A stretch of 64,000 bases of DNA from Demequina phytophila (GCF_000971135.1 NZ_BBLW01000002.1:310001-374000); one strand, 5' to 3'; positions 1 through 8,708 are shown, counted from the stretch's first letter. The notes: generated from the sequence alone by a model not told the origin. Numbers and translations are program-made.

Positions 1-7
1 GAGCGCC

Positions 8-979
8 TCAGTAGCCGCGCGGCTCCCGCGCCTGGTACGGCGCCTCGAGCGCCTCGACCTCCGCCTCGGTGAGCTCGATGTCCAGCGCCGCGACGGCATC
101 GGGAAGGTGATGCGGCTTGGTGGCGCCCACGATCGGCGCACTCACCACCGGGTTGCGCAGCACCCACGCGAGCGCGACCTGCGACATGGGGACCGCACGC
201 TCAGCCGCGATCCGCTCGACCGCGTCCACCACGCCCTGGTCCGCGTCCATGAACGTCGCGTCCGCGACCGGGTCGTTCCCCGCGCGCGAGGTCTGCGTGC
301 CCCACGGCCTCGCGACCCGGCCCTTCGCGAGCGGCGAGTAGGGGATCGCGCCCACGCCCTGGTGCGCGAGAAGGCCGAGCATCTCCCGCTCCTCCTCGCG
401 ATACAGCAGCGAGTACTGGTCCTGCATCGACACGAACCGCGTCCACCCGCCCAGGTCCGCCGCGTGCTGCATGGTCGCGAACTGCCAAGCGTGCATCGCC
501 GAGGCGCCGATGTACCTCGCCTTTCCCGCCGTCACCACGTCGTGGAGCGCCTCCATGGTCTCCTCGATGGGCGTCGTGGGGTCGAAGCGGTGGATCTGAT
601 AGAGGTCCACGTAGTCGGTGCCCAGACGCGTGAGCGACGCGTCGATCTGCTCCATCACGGCCTTGCGGGACAGGCCCTGACCGCCGGGACCGTCGTGCAT
701 CCGGAAGTGCAGCTTGGTCGCGAGCACTATCTCCTCGCGCGTGCTGAACTCGCGCAGCGCGCGCCCGGTGAGCTCCTCGCTCACGCCCTCCGAGTAGACG
801 TTGGCGGTGTCCCAGAACGTGATGCCGAGCTCGACGGCCTGCCGGTAGAACGGCGCGGCCTCCTCCCACGCGAAGGCGCCCCACTGCGGCACCTGTGAGG
901 TCGGGCTGCCGTAGGTCATGGTCCCCAGCGCGAGGCGAGGGATGCGGAGCCCGGAGGCTCCGAGGCGGGTGTACTTCAT
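8..979 (-). CDS. Aldo/keto reductase (AKR family)
   Basis: NADPH-dependent oxidoreductase of the (beta/alpha)8 aldo/keto reductase fold, 323 aa, cytosolic. The catalytic tetrad is visible as Asp57 and Tyr62 (DTANVYSEG), Lys89 (ATKL) and His130 (LYQIH). The C-terminal APIVGATKP stretch matches the family's NADP(H) phosphate-binding loop. The ATG at 977-979 is chosen because AGGAG lies just upstream and the protein then begins at the usual first beta strand (MKYTRLGASGLRIPRL). It resembles the YajO/YccK-like branch. It is the downstream member of a two-gene pair with the aldo/keto reductase at 1030-1905; the 50-base gap contains one copy of the GGACGATGCG repeat. Substrate cannot be told; fold assignment is sure. 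Confidence 0.93.
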   Translation of the reverse strand: MKYTRLGASGLRIPRLALGTMTYGSPTSQVPQWGAFAWEEAAPFYRQAVELGITFWDTANVYSEGVSEELTGRALREFSTREEIVLATKLHFRMHDGPGGQGLSRKAVMEQIDASLTRLGTDYVDLYQIHRFDPTTPIEETMEALHDVVTAGKARYIGASAMHAWQFATMQHAADLGGWTRFVSMQDQYSLLYREEEREMLGLLAHQGVGAIPYSPLAKGRVARPWGTQTSRAGNDPVADATFMDADQGVVDAVERIAAERAVPMSQVALAWVLRNPVVSAPIVGATKPHHLPDAVAALDIELTEAEVEALEAPYQAREPRGY

Positions 980-1029
980 CTTCTGCTCCTTTGCGAGGGA
1001 CGATGCGGTGGCTGGGTGGGCGACGAGGC

Positions 1030-1905
1030 TCAGGCCTCGGGGATGGCTCGGTCGAAGAACTCGTCGCGGATCGCGTCGGGCTCGGGGCCGCCGCGCACGC
1101 CGGTGTCGAGCGCGTCGATGGACGCGAGCTCCTGGTCCGAGAGCGTGAAGTCGAAGACGTCGAAGTTCTCCGCGATGCGGCTCGGGGTGACCGACTTGGG
1201 GATCACCTGGCGGCCCTCCTGGAGGTGCCAGCGCAGCATCACCTGCGCGGCCGTCTTGCCCTGCGCCGCGGCGATCTCGCCGATGGTCGGGTCCTCGAGC
1301 GTCGAGCGGCCCTCGCCGCGGTAGAACGTGATGCCGCCGATGGGAGACCACGCCTGGTTGAGGATGCCCGCGGCGGCGTCCGCCGCTTGGATCGCGCCCT
1401 GCTGGAAGTAGGGGTGGACCTCGATCTGGTTGACGGCGGGCACGACCTCGGCGACATCGAGCAGGCGCGCGAGGTGGTCGGTCATGAAGTTGGAGACGCC
1501 GATCGCGCGCACCTTGCCGTCCATGTAGAGGGTCTCGAGGGCCTGGTAGGCGGCGATGGTCTGCTCCCAGCGGGAGGGCGCCGGCTGGTGGAGGATCAGC
1601 AGGTCCAGCTGGTCGATCCCGAGCTTCGCCGTGGCCTTCTCGAACGCGTGGAGCGTCGCCGCGTGCCCGTAGTCGCTCACCCACACCTTGGTCTCGATGA
1701 AGAGATCGTCGCGCGGGATGTCGCTCGCGGCGAGCGCGGCGCCCACGCCGGACTCGTTGAAGTAGGCGGCGGCGGTGTCGATGTGGCGGTACCCGACTCG
1801 GAGCGCCGCCGTGACTGCGGTTGCGGTCTCGTCCGGCGGAGTCTGGAAGACGCCGTAGCCGAGGGCAGGCATGGTGACGCCGTTGTTGAGGGTGAAGGTG
1901 TCCAT
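1030..1905 (-). CDS. Aldo/keto reductase, 2,5-diketo-D-gluconate reductase-like
   Basis: Second aldo/keto reductase, 291 aa, of the AKR5 type (2,5-diketogluconate/methylglyoxal reductase group). Tetrad: Asp43, Tyr48 (HIDTAAAYFN), Lys73 (TKVW) and His106 (LILHQP). The motif VIPKSVTPSRI near residue 235 is the family's NADP-binding IPKS signature. First gene of the two-gene pair; its promoter region faces the XRE/MmyB-type regulator at 2214-3104 across a 308-base gap carrying four copies of a 16-base dyad, so expression is probably controlled by that regulator. Exact substrate unknown. Confidence 0.93.
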   Translation of the reverse strand: MDTFTLNNGVTMPALGYGVFQTPPDETATAVTAALRVGYRHIDTAAAYFNESGVGAALAASDIPRDDLFIETKVWVSDYGHAATLHAFEKATAKLGIDQLDLLILHQPAPSRWEQTIAAYQALETLYMDGKVRAIGVSNFMTDHLARLLDVAEVVPAVNQIEVHPYFQQGAIQAADAAAGILNQAWSPIGGITFYRGEGRSTLEDPTIGEIAAAQGKTAAQVMLRWHLQEGRQVIPKSVTPSRIAENFDVFDFTLSDQELASIDALDTGVRGGPEPDAIRDEFFDRAIPEA

Positions 1906-1979
1906 GCCGTCGACGCTAGGCCGCGAGCCAGCTGCGAGGGAGGGACTGGTGTTACCCCGATCGCGGAGTCCCGTGAGTC

Positions 1980-2143
1980 GGGACGCTGAGTCCTCAAGAG
2001 TTGTTCACATGTGCGATTGCGGGACGCTCAGTCCTCGCCGTCACGTCCGCCGCGGACGCTGTCCGGCGATGGTGCGCGCGACCTCGGAGGACTGGTTGTC
2101 CCGAGATGCGCGTCCGCGTGCGAAATGGAGGACTGAGTGTCCC
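1980..2143. promoter_or_regulatory. Four-copy operator array between aldo/keto reductases and XRE regulator
   Basis: This 308-base divergent spacer (1906-2213) holds four copies of a 16-base element with core GGAC-N5-GTCC: GGGACGCTGAGTCCTC at 1980-1995, GGGACGCTCAGTCCTC at 2021-2036, and on the other strand at 2087-2102 (GAGGACTGGTTGTCCC) and 2128-2143 (GAGGACTGAGTGTCCC). The first two point one way and the last two the other; each pair has 41-base start-to-start spacing. Seen directly; binding by the adjacent XRE/MmyB-type regulator is inference. Confidence 0.8.
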
Positions 2144-2201
2144 GACGGTCGGACGCGGAGGCGGGTACCGACCGTCCCTCCCTCGGGGCGAGCGCCCGCC
2201 G

Positions 2202-2207
2202 TACGGT
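2202..2207 (+). promoter_or_regulatory. -10 box of a leaderless promoter for the XRE regulator
   Basis: TACGGT ends six bases before the ATG at 2214, with no ribosome binding site between. This is the actinobacterial leaderless layout (TANNNT, 6-7 bases, ATG). Spacing is seen; start-site use is inferred. Confidence 0.55.
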
Positions 2208-2213
2208 GGACGC

Positions 2214-3104
2214 ATGAGCACGAACCCCGAGGTGACCGAGTTCCTGCGCACGCGCCGCGCGCGCATCACCCCCGACCAGGCCGGCTTGCCCGCGTACGGC
2301 GGCAACCGCCGCGTGCCGGGTCTGCGCCGCGAGGAGGTCGCGATGCTCGCCGGGGTGTCGGTCGACTACTACGTGCGACTTGAGCGCGGCAACCTGTCCG
2401 GCGCGTCGGAGTCCGTGCTCGAGGCGCTCGCAAACGCGCTCCAGCTCGACGACGCCGAGCGCGACCACCTGTTCGACCTCGCGCGTGCGGCGGGTCCCGC
2501 ATCGTCCCGCGCGGCCGGCCGTCGCCCGACGGGGACGGTACGTCCCACGGTCCAGCGCATCCTCGACTCCATCAGCGCGCCTGCGTGGGTGCGCAACGGC
2601 AGGCTCGATCACCTCGCGCACAACCGCGCCTCGCGCGCGCTGTACTCGCCGCTGCTCGACAGCTCCGCGAGGCCCACCAACACGGCACGCTTCCTGTTCC
2701 TGGACGATGCGTCGCGCGACTTCTTCGTCGATCGCGACCAGGCGACGGCCGACGTCACCGCGCTGCTGCGCATGGAGGCCGGACGCCGTCCCCACGACAA
2801 GGGGCTCACCCAGCTGGTCGGCGAGCTGTCGACCCGGTCGGACGAGTTCCGACGCCTGTGGGCCCGCCATGACGTCAAGTTCCACCGCTCCGGCGCCAAG
2901 CAGCTCCGCCACCCCGCGGTCGGGCTGCTCGACCTCGAGTTCGAGGCGATGGAGCTGCCCTCCGACCCCGACCTCACGCTGCTGGTCTATGCGGTCGCGC
3001 CGGGGTCGCCCGCCGCGGACAAGCTCGCGCTGCTCGAGCACTGGGCCGACGAGCGCGAAGCCGCCGGGCTGCTCGCCGACGTGAGCGGCGCCGCGCCGCG
3101 CTGA
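2214..3104 (+). CDS. XRE-family regulator with MmyB-like ligand-binding domain (1)
   Basis: DNA-binding transcription factor, 296 aa. Residues about 8-75 form an XRE helix-turn-helix with the hallmark RRVPGLRREEVAMLAGVS and YYVRLERG; residues about 105-270 match the MmyB-like ligand-binding domain (SISAPAWVRNGRLDHLAHNRAS, the conserved late FHRSGAKQLRHPAVG). I chose the ATG at 2214 because it gives the family's usual N-terminus and a leaderless promoter. It is divergent from two aldo/keto reductases and probably represses them and itself through the four dyads at 1980-2143. The effector is unknown. The window has two more regulators of this family (10741, 29643), each next to an oxidoreductase gene. 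Confidence 0.92.
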   Translation: MSTNPEVTEFLRTRRARITPDQAGLPAYGGNRRVPGLRREEVAMLAGVSVDYYVRLERGNLSGASESVLEALANALQLDDAERDHLFDLARAAGPASSRAAGRRPTGTVRPTVQRILDSISAPAWVRNGRLDHLAHNRASRALYSPLLDSSARPTNTARFLFLDDASRDFFVDRDQATADVTALLRMEAGRRPHDKGLTQLVGELSTRSDEFRRLWARHDVKFHRSGAKQLRHPAVGLLDLEFEAMELPSDPDLTLLVYAVAPGSPAADKLALLEHWADEREAAGLLADVSGAAPR

Positions 3105-3168
3105 CCGCCGGAAGCCCCCGCGACCTCTCGAACGTTGCCCTAGAGGACCCCGACCGAGAGGAACCCTC

Positions 3169-3954
3169 ATGTCCACCGCCGTCCGCCCGCCGTCGCAGTA
3201 CGAGGACCCCATCGTCGCGCCGCACTCGCTCAAAGGGCGGCGCATCCTGGTGGTCGGGGGCTCCTCGGGGTTCGGGCGACAGGTCGCGGTGGATGCGTCG
3301 CTGGCGGGAGCCGACGTCATCGTGGTGGGGCTCGACCCCGCCAAGTCCCACGCGACGGCGCAGGAGTGCGGCGCGCTGGGCCACGGCAAGGCGAACGCGC
3401 TCGCCTTCGACGTCACCACGGACGCGGGTCGCGAGCGACTGCTCGAGGCGGTCGGCCGCGTCGATCACGTGGTCTCCACGCTGGGCGGGCGTCTTGGCGA
3501 CCACGTCCGCGAGGACGACGACGACGCGGTGCGCGACGTCGCCCGCCGCAAGGTTGCGGACAATCGCGCCTTGGTGGACGCGCTCGCGGACCGGGTGGTC
3601 GACGGCGGGTCCTTCGTGCTCACCGCGGGCTCGACCAGGAGGCCAGGCGAGGGCGACGGGGTCGCCGCCGTGACCGGCAACGAGGAGATCGTGGACCTGG
3701 TGCGGGAGAAGGCGCTCGAACTCGCGCCGCGCGTGCGCGTCAACGCGGTCGCCCCCACGTGGACGCAGACGCCGCTCTGGCGTCATCACGACGACGCCAC
3801 GGTGATCGCGATGCGCCGCGAGATGGAGGAGCGCATCCCGCTGGGCCGCACCGCGGACATCCGCGAGGTGGCGCGCGCCTACCTCTTCCTCATGACCAGC
3901 GGATTCGTGACCGGCCAGACCATCGCGGTGGACGGCGGGTACTCGCTCACCTAG
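3169..3954 (+). CDS. SDR-fold protein lacking the YxxxK motif
   Basis: Rossmann-fold protein of the short-chain dehydrogenase/reductase type, 261 aa. The nucleotide-binding GGSSGFG is at residues 30-36, NAVAP at 192-196 and the C-terminal VDGGYSLT closes the fold. Aligning the segment before NAVAP with ordinary SDRs puts the catalytic Tyr and Lys at about residues 166-171 (AAVTGN); neither is present. The enzyme may therefore be a binding protein or use a divergent mechanism. RBS GAGAGGAA precedes the ATG. It follows the XRE regulator in the same direction (64-base gap) and meets yaaA head-on with a 4-base overlap. Substrate unknown. Confidence 0.85.
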   Translation: MSTAVRPPSQYEDPIVAPHSLKGRRILVVGGSSGFGRQVAVDASLAGADVIVVGLDPAKSHATAQECGALGHGKANALAFDVTTDAGRERLLEAVGRVDHVVSTLGGRLGDHVREDDDDAVRDVARRKVADNRALVDALADRVVDGGSFVLTAGSTRRPGEGDGVAAVTGNEEIVDLVREKALELAPRVRVNAVAPTWTQTPLWRHHDDATVIAMRREMEERIPLGRTADIREVARAYLFLMTSGFVTGQTIAVDGGYSLT

Positions 3955-4724
3955 CCCGCGATCACGAGCGTCAGCTCGTCCGGCCCCTTCGCCTTGCGCA
4001 CGAGGCTCACGTCCACGAGCGCGGAACCGATCATCCCGGCCGCAACGTCGGCGAGGTCCTCCGCGGACTCGGGCCGCGCATCGTCCCGTACCAGGTGCGA
4101 CGCGAGCAAACCGCGCGTGTGCTTGGCCATGTGGCTCACCACCGCGCGCTTGCCGTTCAGCTCGCGCTGCACGTTGACCGCGACCCACGGCGAGCCCTCG
4201 GGCCGGTACGCCGCGACGTAGGAGGCGCTGCGGCAGTCGATCACGAGCCCGCCGTCGGCGAGCGCCTCGAGCTCCTCGCGCAGGTGACGCTTCCAGAAGG
4301 CGCCGAGCCCGCCGATCCGCCCCAGCGACGTCCCCATCGAGAGCCGGTACGCCGGGATCCGGTCCGCGGGGGAGACCGCGCCCCACAGCGCCGAGACGAT
4401 CCGCACGCTCTCCGCGGCCTTGTCCAGCGTCGCCGCGTCCCAGTCCGCCATGCCGGCGGCGTCGTAGAGCACGCCGGTGTAGACGGTGGACGATGCGCCG
4501 GCCGGGTTCTCCCACACGGTCCGGTTGCGCGCGACCTCCTGGTGCAGGGACGCGCCCACCCCGAGGACGTCCATCGCGTTGCGCTGGCCGCTCACCTTGG
4601 CGAGCGCGTCGCCCACGCGGCGGCGCGGGCCCTCGAGCCCCGCGTGCGACAGCGCGGCGAGGTCGACGGGGTCGCCGGCCAGGGGAGCGGTCTTGCCCTC
4701 GGAGGGCGGGAGCAGGATGAGCAC
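3951..4724 (-). CDS. yaaA: YaaA/UPF0246 peroxide-stress protein
   Basis: Member of the YaaA (DUF328/UPF0246) family, 257 aa, matching the usual length. Visible signatures are the N-terminal ILLPPSEGK, VYTGVLYDA and the C-terminal VVSHMAKHTRGLLA. In Escherichia coli the homologue limits free iron during peroxide stress; the role here is by analogy. The reading frame is open to 4784, but homology begins at VLILLPPSEGK, so I place the start at the GTG 4722-4724; no clear RBS is seen there. Convergent with the SDR (4-base overlap) and divergent from the GH30 gene. Contains two GGACGATGCG copies. Confidence 0.9.
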   Translation of the reverse strand: MLILLPPSEGKTAPLAGDPVDLAALSHAGLEGPRRRVGDALAKVSGQRNAMDVLGVGASLHQEVARNRTVWENPAGASSTVYTGVLYDAAGMADWDAATLDKAAESVRIVSALWGAVSPADRIPAYRLSMGTSLGRIGGLGAFWKRHLREELEALADGGLVIDCRSASYVAAYRPEGSPWVAVNVQRELNGKRAVVSHMAKHTRGLLASHLVRDDARPESAEDLADVAAGMIGSALVDVSLVRKAKGPDELTLVIAG

Positions 4725-4798
4725 CGGATAAGGGTAGGCGGAGTTCGTCCCGGCATCTGGCACAATTGTCGCAGCCCCACACAAATCCGGGAGAACCC

Positions 4799-6181
4799 AT
4801 GAACACTCGCACCGCCGCGTGGACCTCTACCACCGCATCGTCCCCCTGGCAGGAGCGCGACGCCGTCGCGCTCGGCGAGCTGACGGCGATGCCGTCGGTG
4901 ATCCTCGAGACCGAGCGGCCGCAGCAGGCGGTCGAGGGGTTCGGGGCCTCGTTCAACGAGATGGGCTGGGACGCGCTCGCGCTGCTCGACCCCGAGGCGC
5001 GCGAGGAGGTGCTGCGCGACCTGTTCGCACCCGGCGCCGCGCTCAACCTGTCGCTGTGCCGCATGCCGGTGGGCGCGAACGACTTCTCGCGCGACTGGTA
5101 CTCGTACGACGAGACGCAGGACGACCTCGAGCTGGCGGACTTCTCGATCGACCACGACCGCGAGACGCTCATCCCGTTCATCCACGCGGCGCAGGCGCAC
5201 CAGCCGGACCTGCGCGTGTGGGCGTCGCCGTGGAGCCCGCCCACCTGGATGAAGGCCAACGGCCACTACGCGGGCGCGCGGCCCCACGTCGCGTTCGGCG
5301 ACGTGCACAACGGTATCGAGGACCACCAGCTCGGCGCCGAGGGCACCGACATGATGCGCCTCGAGGAGCCCGTGCTCGCCGCGTACGCCCGCTACTTCGG
5401 GCGCTTCGTCGACGCGTACGCAGCTGAGGGCATCCCGATCGGGATGGTGATGCCGCAGAACGAGTTCAACTCCGCCCAGCCCTTCCCGTCCTGCACCTGG
5501 ACCCCCGAGGGGCTCGCGACGTTCATCGCGCACCTCGGCCCCGAGATGGACGCGCGCGGCGTCGAGGTGTTCCTGGGCACGCTCGAGCGTGCGGACGATG
5601 CGCTGATCACCCGGGTGCTCGCCGACCCGGCCGCGGCGCCGTGGGTCCGCGGCGTGGGCGCCCAGTGGGCGGGCAGGGGAGCGGTGCCGCACGTGCACCA
5701 CGATCACCCGGAGCTCCCGATCTATCAGACCGAGCAGGAGTGCGGCGACGGCCTCAACGACTGGCGCCTCGCGCGTCACGCGTGGGAGCTCATGCAGCAC
5801 TTCTTCAGCCACGGTGCGCGCGCGTACATGTACTGGAACATGGCGCTGCTCGAGGGCGGCGTGAGCCGGTGGGGCTGGGCGCAGAACTCGCTCGTGGTGG
5901 TCGATCCCGAGACGGGCGCGCACCGCTACTCCCACGAGTTCCATGTGCTGCGCCACGTGTCCGGGTTCGTGGCGCGAGGCGCGCGGGTGATCCCCACCCT
6001 GTCCTACACCGGCCACACCGACCAGCTGGCGTTCCGCAACCCCGACGGCTCGACCGTGATCGTCGCGCAGAACCCGCTCGCCGAGCCGATGATGATGACG
6101 TTCCTGGTCGACGGCTCGGTGCTCGCGGTCGAGCTGCCGGCGGACTCGCTCAACACCTTCGTGGTGGCTCCTACGGAGTGA
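4799..6181 (+). CDS. Glycoside hydrolase family 30 enzyme
   Basis: 460-aa glycosidase of clan GH-A, family GH30 (glucosylceramidase, beta-1,6-glucanase and related activities). Motifs in order: GFGASFNEMGW near residue 48, CRMPVGANDFS near 87, WASPWSPPTWMK at 141-152, acid/base Glu222 in MPQNEFN, nucleophile Glu312 in YQTEQECG, and a C-terminal beta-sandwich starting near SYTGHTDQLAF. No signal peptide, so intracellular, acting on imported or small glycosides. The ATG at 4799 has GGGAGA upstream; the TTG at 4766 in frame is less likely. Its last 11 bases overlap the convergent aminotransferase gene. Confidence 0.9.
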   Translation: MNTRTAAWTSTTASSPWQERDAVALGELTAMPSVILETERPQQAVEGFGASFNEMGWDALALLDPEAREEVLRDLFAPGAALNLSLCRMPVGANDFSRDWYSYDETQDDLELADFSIDHDRETLIPFIHAAQAHQPDLRVWASPWSPPTWMKANGHYAGARPHVAFGDVHNGIEDHQLGAEGTDMMRLEEPVLAAYARYFGRFVDAYAAEGIPIGMVMPQNEFNSAQPFPSCTWTPEGLATFIAHLGPEMDARGVEVFLGTLERADDALITRVLADPAAAPWVRGVGAQWAGRGAVPHVHHDHPELPIYQTEQECGDGLNDWRLARHAWELMQHFFSHGARAYMYWNMALLEGGVSRWGWAQNSLVVVDPETGAHRYSHEFHVLRHVSGFVARGARVIPTLSYTGHTDQLAFRNPDGSTVIVAQNPLAEPMMMTFLVDGSVLAVELPADSLNTFVVAPTE

Positions 6182-7367
6182 CGGGTCCGGTGGCTCCGAG
6201 CGAATCAAGCCACCGCCCCAGGCGCTCGAGCCCCTCCACGATGTCCTCGGGCGACGCCGCGTACGACAGCCGCACGTGCGTGTCGCCGTGGGTCGCGCCG
6301 AAGTCGCGGCCGGGCGTGAGCGCGACGTGCGCCTCGCGCAGGGCGCGTCCGCAGAAGTTCCACGCATCGAGACCGGTGGCGGAGACGTCGGCGAACGCGT
6401 AGAACGCTCCGTCCGGCGCCGAGGGGACGGGCAGGCCGATGCGCGCGAGCCCGTCCAGCATGAGCGACCGCCGGGCGAGCAGCTCGCGGCGCCGCGCCTC
6501 GGCCTCGGCGAGCGAGGCGGGGGTGAAGGCCTCGAGCGCGGCGATCTGGACGGGCGCGGCGGCGGACAGGAAGTAGTTCATCGCGAGGCGCTCGACTGGG
6601 CCCACCAGCTCCTCGGGCAGCACGCACCAGCCCAGCCGCCAGCCGGTCATCCCGAAGGCCTTGGAGAACGAGTTGAGCACGATCGCGTCCGGGTCGTGCG
6701 CCAGCACCGTGCGCAGCGGGCTGCCGTCGGGGTGGCGGTCGGCGGTGTCGAGGTAGATCTCGTCGACCAGGCGCCACGCGCCGCGCTCGCGGGCGAGGTC
6801 GCAGATCGCCGCGAGCTCCGCCCGGGGGATGGTGGTGCCCGTCGGGTTGGACGGGGTCGCGACCATCACCACGCCGGTATCGGGGGTCCAGTGCCGGTCC
6901 ACGAGGTCACGGGTGAGCTGGAAGCGCGTGGCGGGGGAGGTGGGGACCGTGAGCGCGTGGCCGCCGAAGGACTGCACGATCTGCCTGTTGCACGGGTAGC
7001 TCGGGTCCGCCATCAGCACGTCGGTGCCGGGATCCACGGTCGCAGCGATGGTGAGGACGAGCGCGGCCGAGGCGCCCATCGTGATCGCGATCCGTCCGGG
7101 GTCGACCTCGACGCCGTGGCGGTCGCGGTAGAAGCCGGCGATCCGCTCGCGCAGCTCGGGCATGCCCAGCGAGGACGTGTACGCGAGGCGACGCCCGTCC
7201 ATCGTGCCCGCCATCGCGCGGCGCACCGCGGCGGGCGCCCCGAAATCCGGCTCGCCCAGGTTCAGACGGACGATGCGGTGGCCGGCGGCCTCCAGCTCGC
7301 TCGCGAGGTCGCCGAACGCCATCGCATGGAACGGCTCGATCGCCTGCGCGCGCCGCGAGACCTGCAT
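6171..7367 (-). CDS. PLP-dependent class I/II aminotransferase
   Basis: Fold-type I aminotransferase, 398 aa, transferring an amino group between an amino acid and a 2-oxo acid. Seen: NLGEPDF (35-42), MGASAA, the PSNPTG loop (172-177), VDEIYLD, the PLP lysine Lys236 in NSFSKAFGMTGWRLGW and the substrate-carboxylate Arg in HVRLSY. This is the aspartate/aromatic aminotransferase branch; substrate not resolvable. ATG at 7365-7367 has GGAGGAG upstream. Monocistronic, convergent with GH30 and divergent from rnpB. Confidence 0.92.
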   Translation of the reverse strand: MQVSRRAQAIEPFHAMAFGDLASELEAAGHRIVRLNLGEPDFGAPAAVRRAMAGTMDGRRLAYTSSLGMPELRERIAGFYRDRHGVEVDPGRIAITMGASAALVLTIAATVDPGTDVLMADPSYPCNRQIVQSFGGHALTVPTSPATRFQLTRDLVDRHWTPDTGVVMVATPSNPTGTTIPRAELAAICDLARERGAWRLVDEIYLDTADRHPDGSPLRTVLAHDPDAIVLNSFSKAFGMTGWRLGWCVLPEELVGPVERLAMNYFLSAAAPVQIAALEAFTPASLAEAEARRRELLARRSLMLDGLARIGLPVPSAPDGAFYAFADVSATGLDAWNFCGRALREAHVALTPGRDFGATHGDTHVRLSYAASPEDIVEGLERLGRWLDSLGATGPVTP

Positions 7368-7446
7368 GGTCGCTCCTCCGGTCGGGTCCGGGCTCCATCC
7401 TCCCGCACGGACGGCGAGGTGCGATGCGCCGGGGTGTCGCTCCCGG

Positions 7447-7452
7447 TATCCT
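7447..7452 (+). promoter_or_regulatory. -10 box for rnpB
   Basis: TATCCT lies six bases before the first base of the rnpB P1 helix, the right distance for transcription to start at or near that base. A -35 element is not clear. Confidence 0.45.
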
Positions 7453-7457
7453 TGCAG

Positions 7458-7842
7458 GGCGGATGAGCTGGCCAGGCGACCGCGTGACCCTCTCGGGGGT
7501 CCCGAGGAACGTCCGGGCTCCGTAGAGCAGGGTGATGGCTAACGGCCACCCGGGGTGACCCGCGGGACAGTGCCACAGAGAGCAGACCGCCCCTCTCCCT
7601 CGGGAGCGGGGTAAGGGTGAAAGGGTGAGGTAAGAGCTCACCGCGCGACTGGTGACAGGAGCGGCAAGGTAAACCCCACCCGGAGCAAGACCAGACAGCA
7701 TGCGTTCGAGGGCTGCTCGCCCGAGCATGCGGGTAGGTTGCTTGAGCCCTGGAGCAATCCAGGGCCTAGATGGATGGTCGCCCCTCCGTCCTGGTAACGG
7801 GGCGGAGTGACAGAACCCGGCGTATCGGCCAGCTCATCCGCC
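7458..7842 (+). ncRNA. rnpB: RNase P RNA (class A)
   Basis: Catalytic RNA of ribonuclease P, which matures tRNA 5' ends. The ends pair perfectly over 16 bases to make P1 (GGCGGATGAGCTGGCC at 7458-7473 with its complement at 7827-7842). Conserved cores are visible: GAGGAACGTCCGGGCTCC after P1 (the usual GAGGAAAGTCC with one A to C change), CACAGAGAGCAGACCGCC near 7572, the P-helix hairpin GTGAGGTAAGAGCTCACC near 7625, and CAGAACCCGGC near the 3' end. Length about 385, normal for actinobacteria. The last 28 bases also serve as one arm of a putative attachment-site pair (see 7815-7839 and 9152-9176). Confidence 0.95.
7815..7839 (+). repeat. Putative attachment site copy 1, 3' end of rnpB
   Basis: ACCCGGCGTATCGGCCAGCT plus CATCC. 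The same 25 bases recur at 9152-9176 with one difference (A to G at the 22nd base). Direct repetition of an RNA gene's 3' end is what a site-specific recombinase leaves when an element inserts there. Confidence 0.7.
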
Positions 7843-8264
7843 TTCCTGGTGATTACCAGGCCCGATGTCATTGCGACATCTGCTCAGTCCGCACAGAGTC
7901 CGCGGCAGGATCGGCGTGCTTGTCCGACAGGAGATCCGAGCGCCACACCCCGCCGCCACCATGACCACGTGCCCGGTCCCCAGCTCGTCCACCGCGCCGC
8001 AGAGCGAGTTGGCCCGACGGCGATCATCGAGACGGCGACAGGTTGCATCGTCGCGCGTGTCGAGCGCCTGCCGGACGGTGTGCTTCGGGCGAGGCGAACC
8101 GGACGGATGCCGGACCCGGTCGAGACGGTGCCGCGACGCATCTGGGCTGTGGTCGCGCGCACGTGTCAGCGCCCCCGCCCAGCCGGAGCCGAGCGGGGGT
8201 GCGTCGATGTCGAGCTATGGGGCTGTCAAGCCGGCCCGGCGATTCGGCCGGCGGCGACCGGGGC
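7843..8264. other. Gene-poor stretch of the rnpB-associated island
   Basis: About 420 bases between rnpB and the secreted-protein gene. A plus-strand frame open through 8430 reads something like TAIIETATGCIVARVERLPD around 8025-8085, which might be gene debris, but no start with an RBS and no recognisable domain is present. I find no integrase, excisionase, tRNA or convincing terminator here. Base composition is slightly less GC-biased than the flanks. Confidence 0.4.
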
Positions 8265-8708
8265 TCACGCGCAGTCGAGAGCGGGGGTCGTGAAGTGCTG
8301 TTCGACGATCGTGCCGTCCGGCTGCGTCACAGAGACCCACAAGTGGCCCGCCGCGACGCTAGCCGTGTCCAAGAGGGCAGTGGCACCCCAAGCACTCGCC
8401 TCGTCGAACGTCGCGGTGTGGGTGACCTGATAATTGCGCGCCTTGAACCTCACCACGACGGTGCCGCCGACCGGAACAGATATGTCCCAGCGCAAGGCAA
8501 CCACAGCCGGTGCCGTGAAGCACGAGACCTGGGTGTTGACGTACGTGCCGCCTGCGAGCGTCAGGCTGGCGTAATAGAGGTTCTCCACCGACGGGAGCGG
8601 CTGGAGCGGTACGGGCTTGCCGTCTGCGCTGGCGGGTGCGGTGAATGCGAATAGGGCCGTGAGCGTGCCGACGACAGCGGCGGCGAGCCTGAAGCGAGTT
8701 GTCCTCAT
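8265..8708 (-). CDS. Small secreted protein of unknown function
   Basis: 147 aa. Residues 1-29 are a classic Sec signal peptide (RTTRFRLAAA, hydrophobic core, cleavage likely after ASA29). The mature 118 residues are rich in Val, Thr and Ala with alternating hydrophobics (VALRWDISVPVGGTVVVRF), suggesting an all-beta domain; two cysteines (in VSCFTAP and at LDCA near the C-terminus) could form a disulfide. ATG at 8706-8708 is supported by GGAGGGG nine bases upstream. I do not recognise a family. It is the only solid gene between the two rnpB 3'-end copies, so it may be cargo of a former integrative element. Confidence 0.75.
   Translation of the reverse strand: MRTTRFRLAAAVVGTLTALFAFTAPASADGKPVPLQPLPSVENLYYASLTLAGGTYVNTQVSCFTAPAVVALRWDISVPVGGTVVVRFKARNYQVTHTATFDEASAWGATALLDTASVAAGHLWVSVTQPDGTIVEQHFTTPALDCA

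Noticed and set aside
7807..8430. 207-codon plus-strand frame after rnpB
   Set aside because: It starts inside rnpB, has no RBS-linked start, runs antisense into the secreted-protein gene and matches no domain.
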